From: a virus | DNA length: 62,700 bases | Direction: 5' to 3' (one strand) | Virus record (IMG/VR): IMGVR_UViG_3300048625_000103 | Span: 1-62,700 of that record | In this document: positions 37,054 through 44,099 of the stretch, one piece after another | Numbering within the stretch: the first letter of the stretch is position 1 | Layout: each line of letters starts with the position of its first letter | The notes under the pieces: model-generated | The model's database searches: none | The model's input: only the letters and a program-made list of their open reading frames with translations | What the model was told of the DNA's origin: nothing | Program-made: the position numbers and the translations under genes

Positions 37054-37754
37054 GTAAAGAAGCAATGAAGCAGGCGCTTGAGGCGTTGACATTTTCACAA
37101 AGCGATTCAATAGCGGTAGAGGAATTGATTGACGATGCAATTATTGCCCTAGAAGAAGCACTAGCCAAGCAAGAGCAGGGTGAGCCTGTTTGGTCACTTG
37201 AAGATTGTGTGCGCACTTTAAAAACCCTGAACTACATAGAAGGAATTGCTGTAAAAGGCGAAGGTCGTCAAATGCGAGAGGATGAGTCGCTTGAGCAATT
37301 CATCCTTGGGTATGTAAAACGATTGGAAGCAGCATTTGCAAAGCAAGAGCAGGGTGAGCCAGCACCTGTGCAGAAGCCCGTTTGCCAAAAATGTGGCGGA
37401 ACAGGCAAAGTCGAAGAAGGCGGCGTTTATCCATCTGGGGATTTAGCGTATTTGCCCTGTGAATGCGCCACCACCTCACCCGCAGCACAACACAAGCCGC
37501 TGACGGATAAGACGGAAGGAAGAAGTGATCTAGAAATTGTCATTCAGACCGAAGACGTTGCGGCATTACTGATGCTTGAGATTTACCAACGAGAGTTAGG
37601 CGGCATAGCAAACCCTTTCAGGGACTCCGAGAACCCGCGAGCAAAACATTGCTGGCGCCTTGCTTGTCGCCTTCAAGAGATGCTGACAAACACCGACCCG
37701 ATGAACGCTGTCGCAGCAGTGGACGACGAAACCGCCCACGGCATTAAGGACTAA
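37050..37754 (+). CDS. Modular accessory protein with KQEQGEP linkers and zinc knuckle (234 aa)
   Basis: N-terminal helix module (Met-Ser-Lys-Glu-Ala-Met-Lys-Gln-Ala-Leu-Glu-Ala-Leu; Asp-Asp-Ala-Ile-Ile-Ala-Leu-Glu-Glu) as in 22628. Two linkers Ala-Lys-Gln-Glu-Gln-Gly-Glu-Pro. A zinc knuckle Cys-Gln-Lys-Cys-Gly-Gly-Thr-Gly ... Cys-Glu-Cys. Then Lys-Pro-Leu-Thr-Asp-Lys and a C-terminal module ending Thr-Ala-His-Gly-Ile-Lys-Asp. The nucleotides of the linkers are nearly identical to those on the minus strand at 22.4-23.3 kb. Function unknown. Confidence 0.75.
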   Translation: MSKEAMKQALEALTFSQSDSIAVEELIDDAIIALEEALAKQEQGEPVWSLEDCVRTLKTLNYIEGIAVKGEGRQMREDESLEQFILGYVKRLEAAFAKQEQGEPAPVQKPVCQKCGGTGKVEEGGVYPSGDLAYLPCECATTSPAAQHKPLTDKTEGRSDLEIVIQTEDVAALLMLEIYQRELGGIANPFRDSENPRAKHCWRLACRLQEMLTNTDPMNAVAAVDDETAHGIKD

Positions 37755-37757
37755 GAC

Positions 37758-37988
37758 ATGACAGATGAGCAATACGAAGAGCTAAGTTGCCCGCAGCCTT
37801 CATTCGTGGTTCGATCTTTGCGCGACAACCCAGACTACATAAAATGCCCGCGCTGCTGGAACTATACGCACGAAGGGTTGCATAACCATGACGGCCTATG
37901 TGATAGATGCTGCACTGTATTAATTGAAGCATGGCCGGATCATGAAAGTGTTCCACACATCAAAAAAAGGAGAGAGGCTAATGGCTAA
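37758..37988 (+). CDS. Zinc-ribbon protein (76 aa)
   Basis: Residues ~30-56 hold Cys-Pro-Arg-Cys-Trp and Cys-Asp-Arg-Cys-Cys, separated by 16 residues rich in His. This zinc ribbon resembles the end of isoleucyl-tRNA synthetase or Fpg-type fingers. A basic C-terminus follows. It starts in the shared GGCATTAAGGACTAAGACATG-type junction. Nucleic-acid binding is inferred. Confidence 0.7.
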   Translation: MTDEQYEELSCPQPSFVVRSLRDNPDYIKCPRCWNYTHEGLHNHDGLCDRCCTVLIEAWPDHESVPHIKKRREANG

Positions 37989-38154
37989 TGAGGCAGGCAA
38001 AGGCGACAAGCAGCGCCCGACAGATCATGAAAAGTTTGCGTTCAACTACGAAAACATTTTCAAAAAGAACTCATCAAAAGAGAAGAATGAAGAGTTGCGA
38101 ACTTGGTACACACCAGAAGAATTGAAAGAAAAGAAAGAGGGAAACGATGTTTAA
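37981..38154 (+). CDS. Small conserved protein, GKGDKQRPTD type (57 aa)
   Basis: The start at 37981 follows AAGGAGAGAGG. It opens Glu-Ala-Gly-Lys-Gly-Asp-Lys-Gln-Arg-Pro-Thr-Asp, a small phage protein family often found near replication genes. Lys/Glu-rich, probably disordered. Function unknown. Confidence 0.7.
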   Translation: MANEAGKGDKQRPTDHEKFAFNYENIFKKNSSKEKNEELRTWYTPEELKEKKEGNDV

Positions 38155-38302
38155 AGCACGACAGGTATTTGAAGCGTTCATGCGTTCCAAAGGTAAGGAC
38201 GTTAGCTGGGATGGCAACAAGTACAACACGCCAAACATTCAAACGAAGTGGCGCTATTTCTTGATCGGCTGGACACAGCGGGAGATGCACGATGGAGCGT
38301 AA
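38147..38302 (+). CDS. Small protein (51 aa)
   Basis: Overlaps both neighbours (8 and 11 nt). A 51-residue basic protein with Phe-Lys-Ala-Arg-Gln-Val-Phe-Glu-Ala-Phe and Trp-Arg-Tyr-Phe-Leu-Ile-Gly-Trp. Absence of a gap between 38154 and 38292 supports it. No family. Confidence 0.6.
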   Translation: MFKARQVFEAFMRSKGKDVSWDGNKYNTPNIQTKWRYFLIGWTQREMHDGA

Positions 38303-39104
38303 GTTACTTGGTATTGATGTAATCCGCATCGACGGAGATACACAATCGCGCGCTGAGATCGATCAGGCAATGGTTGCAGAGTATTCAACCAACATGCAAG
38401 ACGGAGATCAGTTTCCTGCTGTTGTTGCTTACTTTGATGGCGTCAATTACTGGCTTGGTGATGGCTTCCATCGCTATCACGCAACCAAGAAGGCTGGCAT
38501 CGGATCTATCTTGGCAGATGTGATCAACGGCACAAATCGTGATGCTCAGTTGTATTCGCTTGGTGCTAACTCTTTGCATGGCTTACGTCGCAAAAACGCA
38601 GACAAGCGTAAAGCGGTGATGACCATGCTGAACGACTTTGAGTGGCAAGAGTGGAGCAATGCAGAGATCGCACGCCACTGTCGCGTATCTCCTACGCTTG
38701 TTGCATCGTTGCGCGGTGATGATGCACCTGACGTTCGTAAATTCAAGATGGCAGACGGCACAGTTGCAGAAAAGCGTGTGCCTAAGCGAGCTGAACAGGC
38801 AGCATCTAAGCCGGTTGCAGAAGAGCCAGTTGTGGATAGCAACAGCGACCATGACGACATGGTGGCCGAGCTGGTAGCAGAGAACGAGCGTGTCAATGAT
38901 CGCTTGGCAGTGGCTGCTATGGAAGGCACAGAGGAAGAGAAGGCCATGGCTGCCGACACAATCGAAAGCCTGCGCGAAGAGATCCGCATCTTGAAGATCG
39001 AGCTGGTGGCAGTGAAGCAAAGCCGTGACCAGTACCAATCAGAGAATGGCCAGATGAAGAAGCAAATGTCCATGTACGAACGAAAGCTAAAGGCTAAATC
39101 ATGA
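38292..39104 (+). CDS. ParB-like nuclease-domain protein with HTH (270 aa)
   Basis: Residues ~8-95 match the ParB/sulfiredoxin fold: Phe-Pro-Ala-Val-Val-Ala-Tyr-Phe-Asp-Gly, then Trp-Leu-Gly-Asp-Gly-Phe-His-Arg-Tyr-His-Ala, the variant of the ParB Gly-Glu-Arg-Arg box. A helix-turn-helix follows at ~125-145 (Glu-Ile-Ala-Arg-His-Cys-Arg-Val-Ser-Pro-Thr-Leu-Val). The C-terminal ~90 residues are a coiled coil. Phage members bind DNA and some hydrolyse NTPs or nick DNA. It may act in replication or regulation with the helicase downstream. No ParA was seen. Confidence 0.8.
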   Translation: MERKLLGIDVIRIDGDTQSRAEIDQAMVAEYSTNMQDGDQFPAVVAYFDGVNYWLGDGFHRYHATKKAGIGSILADVINGTNRDAQLYSLGANSLHGLRRKNADKRKAVMTMLNDFEWQEWSNAEIARHCRVSPTLVASLRGDDAPDVRKFKMADGTVAEKRVPKRAEQAASKPVAEEPVVDSNSDHDDMVAELVAENERVNDRLAVAAMEGTEEEKAMAADTIESLREEIRILKIELVAVKQSRDQYQSENGQMKKQMSMYERKLKAKS

Positions 39105-39364
39105 TCAATATTCATGAAACTTTGAGTGAGCGACAAGCAACCCACGGTGATTTTGCAACTCATGCGTTGATTGCTCAAAGCATCAAATGCCAAATGTTTA
39201 ATGCTCATGGGTATGTAGCGCTGAGTGCCATGCAACGAGAGGCGTTGGACATGATCGCCCATAAGATTGCCCGCATTTTGAATGGCAACCCAGATGTTCA
39301 TGATCATTGGCATGACATTGGGGGATATGCAACTTTGGTCGCCAATACGATGGAACCGAAGTAG
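39101..39364 (+). CDS. Conserved phage protein, DUF6378-like (87 aa)
   Basis: Opens with Glu-Arg-Gln-Ala-Thr-His-Gly-Asp-Phe and later Gln-Arg-Glu-Ala-Leu-Asp-Met-Ile-Ala-His-Lys-Ile-Ala-Arg-Ile and Asp-His-Trp-His-Asp-Ile-Gly-Gly-Tyr-Ala. This is the signature of a small all-helical family found in many phages. The clustered His/Asp/Glu suggest a metal site and a MazG-like relation is possible. Activity unknown. The gene ends directly at hairpin copy C. Confidence 0.75.
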   Translation: MINIHETLSERQATHGDFATHALIAQSIKCQMFNAHGYVALSAMQREALDMIAHKIARILNGNPDVHDHWHDIGGYATLVANTMEPK

Positions 39365-39383
39365 AACCAATTTTCTTTGGTTC
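39364..39383 (+). repeat. Dispersed 20-bp hairpin, copy C (class 1)
   Basis: GAACCAATTTTCTTTGGTTC, identical to copy B, with the first G being the last base of the DUF6378-like stop codon. It lies between that gene and the helicase gene at 39426. Confidence 0.85.
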
Positions 39384-39425
39384 GCCCAAGCCAGCGGGCG
39401 TTGTGTGCTGGCAGTGGAGAGATAC

Positions 39426-40919
39426 ATGGGACTTAATTTACGTCCGTACCAAGCGGAGATTTTGGAAGCATTGAGAAAGGGATTTGCGGCAGGCCATCGT
39501 TCGCAGATCCTTTATCTTCCAACGGGTGGTGGCAAAACAGAGTGCGCAATTGCTCTGCTTGAAGCAACCAAGATTAAGGGAAACAAAGCGGCCATGCTGT
39601 TGGACCGCATCATCCTTTGTGATCAGACAAGCCAGCGTCTTGACAAGTACAAGATTGAACACGGTGTGCTCCAGTCTGGCCATTGGAGGCACCGGCCATA
39701 CGAGAACATTCAGATCTGCTCCGCTCAGACATTGGAGAAGCGTGGATCTTTTCCAGACCTCAAGATCTTGATCATCGATGAATGCCATGCGACCCGCGCG
39801 CAGACGGTTGAGTTCATCAAGAACAACCCAGACGTGAAGGTAATTGGCTTGTCGGCCACCCCTTTCACCAAAGGTTTATCAAACATTTATCATTCAGTGG
39901 TTAGCACAATCACGACAAAAGATCTGGTTGATCAGAAGGTTTTGGTTCCGCTCAAAGTGTTCGTGGCCAAAGAAATTGACATGGACGGAGCCAAGAAAGT
40001 AGCGGGCGAATGGTCTCAAGCAGAGTCATCAACGCGTGGTATGCAGATCACTGGCGACATCGTTGCAGAGTGGATCAAGAAGACGCACGAGATATACGGA
40101 AAGCCTCGCAAGACCATTGTGTTTTGCTCAGGTGTTGAGCATGGCGCCGATCTGTCAAAGAAGTTTGCGGAACAGGGATACAACTTCATCAGCATTAGCT
40201 ACCGTGATGATGACGAGTTCAAGAAGGATGTCATCGACGACTTTAGCAAGCCTGACACGGAGATTCACGGCCTGATCGCAACGGACATTCTTACCAAGGG
40301 ATTCGACGTGCCTGACGTGATGATCGGGGTATCTGCGCGGCCATTCTCAAAGTCTTTATCAAGTCACATTCAGCAGATGGGTAGGGTGATGCGCGGCATG
40401 CCTCATGCACCCGAAGAGAAGCCGTTTGCGGTCTGGCTTGATCACTCAGGTAACTATCTGCGCTTCCGTGAAGACTGGGACGCGGTGTATGAGAACGGTG
40501 TGCACGAGCTGGACGACGGCAAAGAGAAGGCCAAGAAAGAAAAGACAGAGACAGAGAAGAAGGAAGCCAAGTGTCCGGTGTGTAGTCATCTGTGGCCGTC
40601 TGGTTCTGATAAATGCCTGCATTGTGGCCACGAACGAGAACGTCGAAGCAAGGTGGCAGAGGTGGCCGGTGAAATGGAAGAGCTTAAAGGCGCCATGTCC
40701 AAGGACGACAAGCAACAATTCTGGTCAATGTGCCAGTACAAGATTGCCAACAGTGGATGGTCTGAAAGTAGAGCGCTGGCCGCATACAAATCTAAGTTCA
40801 GCGTGTGGCCAAAGGGCCTGCATAAAACACCAATCACTCCGGATGCGAAGTTCGACAGGACGGCGAAAGCTGGGATGATCCGTTACCTTAAGGGTAAAGC
40901 GAAAGGGGAAAACAAATGA
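39426..40919 (+). CDS. SF2 DNA/RNA helicase with C-terminal zinc finger (497 aa)
   Basis: Superfamily 2 motifs in order: Q-like Arg-Pro-Tyr-Gln near residue 6; motif I Leu-Pro-Thr-Gly-Gly-Gly-Lys37-Thr; motif II Asp118-Glu-Cys-His; motif III Leu-Ser-Ala-Thr-Pro; a second RecA-like domain with Thr-Asp-Ile-Leu-Thr-Lys-Gly-Phe-Asp; and motif VI Gln-Gln-Met-Gly-Arg-Val-Met-Arg. The C-terminus has a Cys-Pro-Val-Cys ... Cys-Leu-His-Cys zinc finger. These UvsW/RecG-like phage helicases unwind or remodel branched DNA. The start at 39426 is chosen by homology; the longer frame upstream reads through hairpin C. It is followed by a primase 660 nt later. Confidence 0.88.
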   Translation: MGLNLRPYQAEILEALRKGFAAGHRSQILYLPTGGGKTECAIALLEATKIKGNKAAMLLDRIILCDQTSQRLDKYKIEHGVLQSGHWRHRPYENIQICSAQTLEKRGSFPDLKILIIDECHATRAQTVEFIKNNPDVKVIGLSATPFTKGLSNIYHSVVSTITTKDLVDQKVLVPLKVFVAKEIDMDGAKKVAGEWSQAESSTRGMQITGDIVAEWIKKTHEIYGKPRKTIVFCSGVEHGADLSKKFAEQGYNFISISYRDDDEFKKDVIDDFSKPDTEIHGLIATDILTKGFDVPDVMIGVSARPFSKSLSSHIQQMGRVMRGMPHAPEEKPFAVWLDHSGNYLRFREDWDAVYENGVHELDDGKEKAKKEKTETEKKEAKCPVCSHLWPSGSDKCLHCGHERERRSKVAEVAGEMEELKGAMSKDDKQQFWSMCQYKIANSGWSESRALAAYKSKFSVWPKGLHKTPITPDAKFDRTAKAGMIRYLKGKAKGENK

Positions 40920-41197
40920 CAAAAGAAGAATCAGATCGCTACATTAGAAATCTAGCATCGAGGGCAACCAGACTATCTGTAGAAGATTGGCACATACCAA
41001 GCTTTTCTAAGCATGAAAAAACCATCATAGACAATATGGAATTTTTGTATTGGATGGTTCAACTTGCCAAGATAGATGAGCGTGAAGCGTGCGCAAAGGT
41101 GTGTGACACAGAATGGAACGGTGATTCAGACACATTTGAATACGCTGCCGCCTGTAACGAATGTGCCGAAGCAATCCGAGCAAGGAAGAAAGCATGA
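40916..41197 (+). CDS. Hypothetical accessory protein with EREACAKVCD motif (93 aa)
   Basis: The C-terminal half has Arg-Glu-Ala-Cys-Ala-Lys-Val-Cys-Asp and Cys-Ala-Glu-Ala-Ile-Arg-Ala-Arg, a pattern of many small phage accessory proteins related to the modular family described at 22628. ATGA overlaps with neighbours. Function unknown. Confidence 0.7.
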   Translation: MTKEESDRYIRNLASRATRLSVEDWHIPSFSKHEKTIIDNMEFLYWMVQLAKIDEREACAKVCDTEWNGDSDTFEYAAACNECAEAIRARKKA

Positions 41198-41421
41198 CAC
41201 AAGAAATTATTGATATGGCTATACGTGCTGGTATACCAAGTGTAAATGTACCTTCATTGGGGTTTGGGCGCGTTGAAACTGGCTTGGAATTACTGGTAGC
41301 CTTTGCCAAACTGGTAGCAGCTAAAGAGCGCGAGGAGTGTGCTGATCTGATGTTTGAAATTGATCTATGTGGTCGAGAGCATGCAGCATTTGAAGCAATT
41401 AAAGCAAGAGGTGAAGCATGA
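41194..41421 (+). CDS. Hypothetical accessory protein (75 aa)
   Basis: The start at 41194 overlaps the upstream stop. It has Lys-Glu-Arg-Glu-Glu-Cys-Ala-Asp-Leu and Ala-Ile-Lys-Ala-Arg-Gly, the same type of C-terminal helix module as the gene before it. No known role. Confidence 0.7.
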   Translation: MTQEIIDMAIRAGIPSVNVPSLGFGRVETGLELLVAFAKLVAAKEREECADLMFEIDLCGREHAAFEAIKARGEA

Positions 41422-41594
41422 CAGTAGATAGCGTAATTATTGAGAAGGTTGTGCCTATGCTTTATGAATTAATAGACCAACTGCTCAACACAGAAGGCCA
41501 TGATAAAAAATTAGTGGTGGCAGCGAAGAAGTTGCTACCTGCTAAATATAAAAATTCATTTGCAAACGAAAAAGGTAAAGCATGGACTTCTTAA
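41418..41594 (+). CDS. Hypothetical protein (58 aa)
   Basis: ATGA overlap with the upstream gene and 13-nt overlap with the primase start. A 58-residue helical, Leu/Lys-rich protein (Val-Pro-Met-Leu-Tyr-Glu-Leu-Ile-Asp-Gln-Leu-Leu). No motif. Confidence 0.6.
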   Translation: MTVDSVIIEKVVPMLYELIDQLLNTEGHDKKLVVAAKKLLPAKYKNSFANEKGKAWTS

Positions 41595-42409
41595 CCTATT
41601 GCAAACTCAACGACATTTTGATTGACTATCTGCCGCCGCTTGGAGTCTGGCGCCGGTACCCGACTGTTGACCATCCATCAAAACGTAACGGGGCCGTGAA
41701 ATACATGGGCACATACGGATTTATCCAAAACTGGGCCACCAACTTGGAGGTCGAAGTTTGGAAGTCAGATGCACCAAACGATTTTGATCGGGCCAAGCTA
41801 ATGCGTGACGTTAAGGCCGCCGAAGACAAGAAGCGCGCGCTGCAACGTGAGGCAGCAGGAAAGGCAGCATGGATTCTCAAACAGTGCCAGTTCGGCCACC
41901 ATCAGTATCTAATCGGGAAGGGATACGACGACGAGCAGGTCAACGTCTGGGCTCATGAGGGCATCAAGACAATGGTGATACCTATGCGCGTGGATGGCCA
42001 TCTTGTGGGTGTTCAGCTAATCGATGAGGCCGGTGTAAAGAAGTTTCTATTTGGCCAACGGACTAGCGGCGCCTCATTCATATTTGATAACCGAGGCCCA
42101 AACGTTTTGTGTGAAGGGTATGCCACGGCACTAGCCATTCGTAAGGCATTAAAAAACATGAAGAGGCGATACACCCTCCATGTTTGTTTCAGTGCTGGCA
42201 ATATGGTTAAAGTCGCGGCCGCTCTAGGTAGTGGGTTCGTCGTGGCAGACAACGATGCGAGCGGTACGGGTGAGCGTGTGGCCAAGGAGATTGGCTGGCC
42301 GTATTTCATGCCGGATGTTGTCGGTGAAGATGCCGACGATTCTCTAAAAAGGTTGGGCCTGTTTAAGTTCAGTCAGGCCCTTGTAAAGTCAATGCAAGGA
42401 ATCATTTGA
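41582..42409 (+). CDS. TOPRIM primase-like protein (275 aa)
   Basis: Residues ~170-235 form a TOPRIM domain: Glu178 in Leu-Cys-Glu-Gly-Tyr-Ala-Thr-Ala-Leu-Ala and Asp223-x-Asp225 in Val-Ala-Asp-Asn-Asp-Ala-Ser-Gly-Thr-Gly. The preceding region (Val-Ile-Pro-Met-Arg-Val-Asp-Gly-His-Leu-Val-Gly-Val-Gln) is the usual N-terminal core of phage primases. A classical Cys4 zinc-binding domain is absent, so substrate choice may differ. It likely makes primers used by host polymerase, since none is encoded nearby. The 3' end overlaps the converging gene at 42389 by 21 nt. Confidence 0.82.
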   Translation: MDFLTYCKLNDILIDYLPPLGVWRRYPTVDHPSKRNGAVKYMGTYGFIQNWATNLEVEVWKSDAPNDFDRAKLMRDVKAAEDKKRALQREAAGKAAWILKQCQFGHHQYLIGKGYDDEQVNVWAHEGIKTMVIPMRVDGHLVGVQLIDEAGVKKFLFGQRTSGASFIFDNRGPNVLCEGYATALAIRKALKNMKRRYTLHVCFSAGNMVKVAAALGSGFVVADNDASGTGERVAKEIGWPYFMPDVVGEDADDSLKRLGLFKFSQALVKSMQGII

Positions 42410-42589
42410 ATCGACGAACCGCTGCACTTTAAAAAGTCCGGCGGCGTCTCGCTCAAGTGCTTTGAGCCCGTCCATGATCTCAATGCCAATATCAAGGGCT
42501 CGGCTGGGCCTGCCTACGATCTCAGCTTTGGCGATCACGGTTCCGTCTGGCTCTTCGGTTAGGTAGACGGCGAATATGTGGGCCTTCAT
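42389..42589 (-). CDS. Hypothetical protein (66 aa)
   Basis: The start overlaps the upstream stop (ATGA at 42586-42589). Strand-type N-terminus (His-Ile-Phe-Ala-Val-Tyr-Leu-Thr-Glu-Glu-Pro-Asp-Gly-Thr) then a helix. It converges on the primase gene with a 21-nt overlap and no hairpin terminator between. Confidence 0.65.
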   Translation of the reverse strand: MKAHIFAVYLTEEPDGTVIAKAEIVGRPSRALDIGIEIMDGLKALERDAAGLFKVQRFVDSNDSLH

Positions 42590-42687
42590 AGTGGGGCATC
42601 CTGTTGTTGTTCGCGCTGCTGCTTGGCGTATTCGCGGCACTGTTTGGGTGTCCAAGGTACGGCGGGGAAGGGTGGAAAGGGCCACAT
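42586..42687 (-). CDS. 33-aa protein, WPFP...WTPKQ type; paralogue of 36946
   Basis: Met-Trp-Pro-Phe-Pro at the start and Trp-Thr-Pro-Lys-Gln-Cys-Arg-Glu-Tyr-Ala-Lys-Gln-Gln-Arg in the middle parallel the 35-aa product at 36946-37053. It starts on the last base of the upstream stop codon and overlaps the downstream gene by 4 nt. Confidence 0.7.
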   Translation of the reverse strand: MWPFPPFPAVPWTPKQCREYAKQQREQQQDAPL

Positions 42688-42869
42688 TATGCGGCCTCTC
42701 TCAGCTCCTCAATGGTTGAGATATGCCAGTCTCCGTCCCACCCTTTAAGCGGCGTAAACCCTCCACCATCCAGCTCTCGGGCAATACCCCACGCTTCGGC
42801 CTCGCTACTGGCCTCCACCTCAGTCTCGCAGTAGACGGTATAACTTGCGGTAACTTTAAATTTTTTCAT
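42687..42869 (-). CDS. Small conserved phage protein (60 aa)
   Basis: A 60-residue beta-alpha protein: Thr-Ala-Ser-Tyr-Thr-Val-Tyr-Cys-Glu-Thr-Glu-Val-Glu-Ala then Ser-Glu-Ala-Glu-Ala-Trp, and Gly-Asp-Trp-His-Ile. The pattern is common in short phage accessory proteins with a two-strand plus helix fold. AAAAAGGCC precedes the start. Function unknown. Confidence 0.7.
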   Translation of the reverse strand: MKKFKVTASYTVYCETEVEASSEAEAWGIARELDGGGFTPLKGWDGDWHISTIEELREAA

Positions 42870-42880
42870 GGTTGGCCTTT

Positions 42881-43111
42881 TTAAAATGCGTCGATTAATT
42901 GGTTGTCATCGGTTAGGACGGCGTAACGGATAACGGCGCCTCCTTCCATCATGTCGGTGGCAGCTTGCACAATCTCACGTAAGTCGGCCACGGGGCCTAC
43001 GTCTTTGCCTCTGTAATAGTGGTCGTCCATGTATATGAACTTAACGCCTCCCATTTCGATGGCTTGTTTAAAATGGGTGTATTGGTCGTCGCGGTAAAAA
43101 ATTACTTTCAT
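42881..43111 (-). CDS. Hypothetical protein (76 aa)
   Basis: A 76-residue alpha/beta protein (Lys-Val-Ile-Phe-Tyr-Arg-Asp-Asp; Val-Lys-Phe-Ile-Tyr-Met-Asp-Asp-His-Tyr; Leu-Arg-Glu-Ile-Val-Gln-Ala-Ala). AAAGG lies 6 nt before the ATG. No family. Confidence 0.65.
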   Translation of the reverse strand: MKVIFYRDDQYTHFKQAIEMGGVKFIYMDDHYYRGKDVGPVADLREIVQAATDMMEGGAVIRYAVLTDDNQLIDAF

Positions 43112-43123
43112 GTCGGGCCTTTG

Positions 43124-43303
43124 TTAGTTTTTGCGGGCTTCTGCGCGGCCTTGCTCAATCAGGCGGCGGGCTTCGGGTTTGTCGGTGATGTGCTCACCTT
43201 CAAGCATGTGTCGGATACCTTCGGCTATGCCTGCGGCCTTCTGTGGCTCTGCGCGTTCGTACCTGTAACCCGCGTCGATATATTGGTGCTCTGTGTGTCG
43301 CAT
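43124..43303 (-). CDS. Hypothetical protein (59 aa)
   Basis: A 59-residue charged helical protein (Tyr-Arg-Tyr-Glu-Arg-Ala-Glu-Pro; Gly-Ile-Ala-Glu-Gly-Ile-Arg-His-Met-Leu). TTGGAGAATAAAA-type leader precedes the ATG. Unknown role. Confidence 0.6.
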   Translation of the reverse strand: MRHTEHQYIDAGYRYERAEPQKAAGIAEGIRHMLEGEHITDKPEARRLIEQGRAEARKN

Positions 43304-43306
43304 TTT

Positions 43307-43465
43307 TTATTCTCCAAGTGCTGCGCGGATTCGTGCCACGGTTGCGGTTACGGCTCCAGCTTTATAGATCGGGCTTCCTTCGTGGTCTTCCACAAAGGGT
43401 AAGGCCACATAGAGGGCGTTTTCGAGTTCTTCTATCCGTGCGGATAGTGTGGCGTTATCGTTCAT
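43307..43465 (-). CDS. Hypothetical protein (52 aa)
   Basis: The start at 43465 follows GAAAGGCC. A 52-residue helical protein beginning Asn-Asp-Asn-Ala-Thr-Leu, a start shared with the next gene upstream (Asn-Asp-Asn-Ala-Ala-Leu). Ends Ala-Arg-Ile-Arg-Ala-Ala-Leu-Gly-Glu. Unknown. Confidence 0.65.
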   Translation of the reverse strand: MNDNATLSARIEELENALYVALPFVEDHEGSPIYKAGAVTATVARIRAALGE

Positions 43466-43476
43466 GGCTTGGCCTT

Positions 43477-43746
43477 TCAAAATAGAGCGTTTTGTGCCGT
43501 TGTTGTGCGCGGCTGGTTCGGTGTGTGGCTCAGCGTGAAGGCTGCGGCCTCTGTTGCTTGGTGCGGGTCGCGCGGGTGCCATAAATCGGCCTCTGTGTTT
43601 AGGTGGTTGGCGTGGTTCAGGTCTGCGGGGTTGCCTTCCTTCTCATAGCGGGCAAGATAGGTTTGTGCCATGGCGCGGAGGGCTGAGGCTTTGTTATGCG
43701 GTTTCATCGCGTCAAAGGCGCGGACTAATGCGGCGTTATCGTTCAT
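43477..43746 (-). CDS. Hypothetical protein (89 aa)
   Basis: The start at 43746 follows TTAAGGGGCAAGAC. It opens Asn-Asp-Asn-Ala-Ala-Leu-Val-Arg-Ala-Phe-Asp-Ala-Met. The N-terminal half is helical, the C-terminal half Ala/Thr/His-rich. It shares its opening with 43307, suggesting exchange of start regions. Unknown role. Confidence 0.65.
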   Translation of the reverse strand: MNDNAALVRAFDAMKPHNKASALRAMAQTYLARYEKEGNPADLNHANHLNTEADLWHPRDPHQATEAAAFTLSHTPNQPRTTTAQNALF

Positions 43747-43756
43747 GTCTTGCCCC

Positions 43757-44089
43757 TTAAATGTTGGTGTGTCGTGCGGTAATGCGGCGGGCTTTGCCTT
43801 GCTGTTGGCCTTGCCTGATTTGTGCCACGTTTCCATAGAATTCGATCTCGTCCACGGCCTCGGCAAAAGCTGCGGCGGCCTCTTCTTCATGTAGATAGAA
43901 AGTGCGGCGGGCTGGTTGCTCGTAATGGGTAATCTCCACGAAGTGAAGGCGGGTCGGCGTAATGCTCAGGATTGCAGAGCGCGGGCACCTTTCCACTGCT
44001 TGCACGATAGTGGCGGCGGCTTCGGGGCTGCTGGCCGTGGTGTGGATGCGGGCTTTTGTCGTTTCGACGGTGTATGGTTGCGGTGTCAT
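43757..44089 (-). CDS. Hypothetical protein (110 aa)
   Basis: A 110-residue protein. Residues ~5-60 look like a small alpha/beta sandwich (Tyr-Thr-Val-Glu-Thr-Thr-Lys-Ala-Arg-Ile-His-Thr-Thr; Ala-Ile-Leu-Ser-Ile-Thr-Pro). A second part contains Arg-Thr-Phe-Tyr-Leu-His-Glu-Glu-Glu-Ala. The start at 44089 was chosen over a longer frame because the latter overlaps the next gene region without a site. Confidence 0.6.
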   Translation of the reverse strand: MTPQPYTVETTKARIHTTASSPEAAATIVQAVERCPRSAILSITPTRLHFVEITHYEQPARRTFYLHEEEAAAAFAEAVDEIEFYGNVAQIRQGQQQGKARRITARHTNI

Positions 44090-44099
44090 GGTCTTATTC

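Noticed and set aside
38292-39104. ParB-like protein as evidence of a plasmid-type partition system (phage-plasmid)
   Set aside because: No ParA-type ATPase, centromere-like repeats, replication initiator or repressor were seen; such proteins are common in lytic phages.
39282-39425. 48-codon upstream extension of the helicase gene
   Set aside because: It overlaps the DUF6378-like gene and hairpin C and does not resemble helicase N-termini; the ATG at 39426 begins at the conserved Arg-Pro-Tyr-Gln motif.
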